64,000 bases of DNA, taken from the NCBI GenBank assembly GCA_004431415.1, contig QPMI01000436.1, positions 310,001-374,000 of the forward strand, given 5' to 3'. Every line of letters begins with the position of its first letter. Position 1 is the first letter of the stretch. Below, piece after piece: positions 63,565-64,000 of the stretch. Source of the DNA: Cyanophora paradoxa (taxonomy: Eukaryota > Glaucocystophyceae > Cyanophorales > Cyanophoraceae). The position numbers and the translations under genes are program-made. Below the pieces are notes generated by a model. It was not told the origin of the DNA. It saw only the letters and a list, made by a program, of their open reading frames with translations, and did no database searches.

Positions 63565-63592
63565 CTTAAAGAAAAATCTTCTATATATATAA
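63565..63592 (+). promoter_or_regulatory. Two-part promoter of the primase-polymerase gene
   Basis: CTTAAAGAAA at 63,565 and CTATATATATAA at 63,581-63,592, about 22 nt before ATG 63,615. ATTGGGGGACCC upstream and GGGACCCCCAAT downstream form an imperfect inverted pair around it. Confidence 0.55.
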
Positions 63593-63614
63593 AAGGGACC
63601 CCCAATCGCTGAAA

Positions 63615-64000
63615 ATGAACGCCAAACAGACCAAGTTAATCAAATCGCTCGCTAACTGGCTTCGTTCTGATGAGGAACTCGCCAAAAACATGATTATCCC
63701 AGTGAAACCTGACAGCAAAGACCCAGTTTTCAAGCATAAGGGAGGTGCTTGGTCCTGGGAAAAGTATGAGGAAGCGCTGGCAACTAATCAGTATGTATCT
63801 TGGGGCATTCTGCTCTCAGACAACATGATGGTTATTGACTTTGATGATGAGGAGAACTTTGAGAAATTCCGGGATATGTTTCCTGATGACTTTGATGCCA
63901 ATCAGCCCATGGCAAAAACTAAAAAAGGCTATCATGTCTACTTTAAACGACCTGAGGAGTTCACTAAACTCAAAATCACCGATAAGGCTCCAGGCTTTAA
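63615..64000 (+). CDS. Primase-polymerase (Prim-Pol) N-terminal domain, cut by the window end
   Basis: 128 codons are visible from ATG 63,615 (MNAKQTKLIKSLANW). WGILLSDNMMVIDFDDEE carries the metal-binding acidic motif and KTKKGYHVYFKRPEE the G-x-H-x-x-F motif of archaeo-eukaryotic-type primase/bifunctional primase-polymerases. In virophages and Polinton-like viruses this domain is normally fused to a superfamily 3 helicase, which would lie beyond 64 kb. It would act in genome replication. Confidence 0.8.
   Translation, partial: MNAKQTKLIKSLANWLRSDEELAKNMIIPVKPDSKDPVFKHKGGAWSWEKYEEALATNQYVSWGILLSDNMMVIDFDDEENFEKFRDMFPDDFDANQPMAKTKKGYHVYFKRPEEFTKLKITDKAPGF

Larger units (their letters stand above)
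58026..64000. mobile_element. Polinton/virophage-like element 2, continues beyond the window
   Basis: It has a second, unrelated-in-sequence set: integrase, protein-primed PolB, RING protein, small basic protein and primase-polymerase, at about 40% GC and with AT-rich spacers. Integrase and PolB next to each other resemble mavirus-type virophage layout. Capsid genes would be expected beyond 64 kb. All ORFs are intact. The left border lies somewhere in 56.5-58.0 kb. Confidence 0.8.

Overview
The first ~48 kb is very GC-rich nuclear DNA of a eukaryotic microbe with many short spliceosomal introns (donors mostly GTGCG or GTACC, acceptors CAG). The host genes are a cohesin regulator (PDS5), sperm-tail PG-rich repeat proteins (which point to a flagellated cell), an NLR-like receptor, an F-box/LRR/ankyrin protein and a GH2-type glycosidase. 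The species cannot be named from the window. A GC-rich heterotrophic flagellate carrying endogenous virophage- or Polinton-like elements, such as a bicosoecid, would fit, but this is only a hypothesis.

Host part. 0.7-7.4 kb: PDS5 (+). 8.7-10.1 kb: STPGR/SHIPPO protein (-). 11.2-18.4 kb: a TIR-TIR-NACHT-pentapeptide-WD40 gene (-) whose WD40 exons form a tandem exon-plus-intron array. 20.7-21.7 kb: a second, 5'-incomplete copy of the STPGR module (-). 22.6-25.1 kb: F-box-like/LRR/ankyrin gene (+). 25.26-26.14 kb: a retroposed-looking insert between 14-bp direct repeats. 45.8-47.5 kb: a broken GH2-like gene (+).

Retrotransposon. 26,303-43,802 is a complete Ty3/gypsy-type LTR element of exactly 17,500 bp on the minus strand. 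It has 358-bp LTRs with no difference that I can see, a 5-bp target duplication (GCCGT) and a polypurine tract. Its first ORF is 2,800 codons: a gag with a CCHC knuckle, followed by about 2,000 residues I cannot assign. Protease and RT-RNase H-integrase follow in overlapping frames.

Virus-like part. From about 48.4 kb base composition drops sharply. Two different Polinton/virophage-like elements lie side by side. Element 1 (48.4-56.2 kb) has a frameshifted protein-primed PolB, a rve integrase, an AT-hook protein, an HNH-AP2 endonuclease, an FGxxKG-motif protein, a packaging ATPase and a probable major capsid protein. Element 2 (58.0 kb to beyond the window) has rve integrase, a PolB whose exonuclease motifs are missing, a RING protein, a small basic protein and a primase-polymerase with a shared two-part promoter. 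Between them is an AT-rich tract full of perfect hairpins. In both elements PolB is followed within 10 nt by integrase on the same strand, which suggests a replication/integration module expressed together; in element 1 the capsid and ATPase genes also abut.
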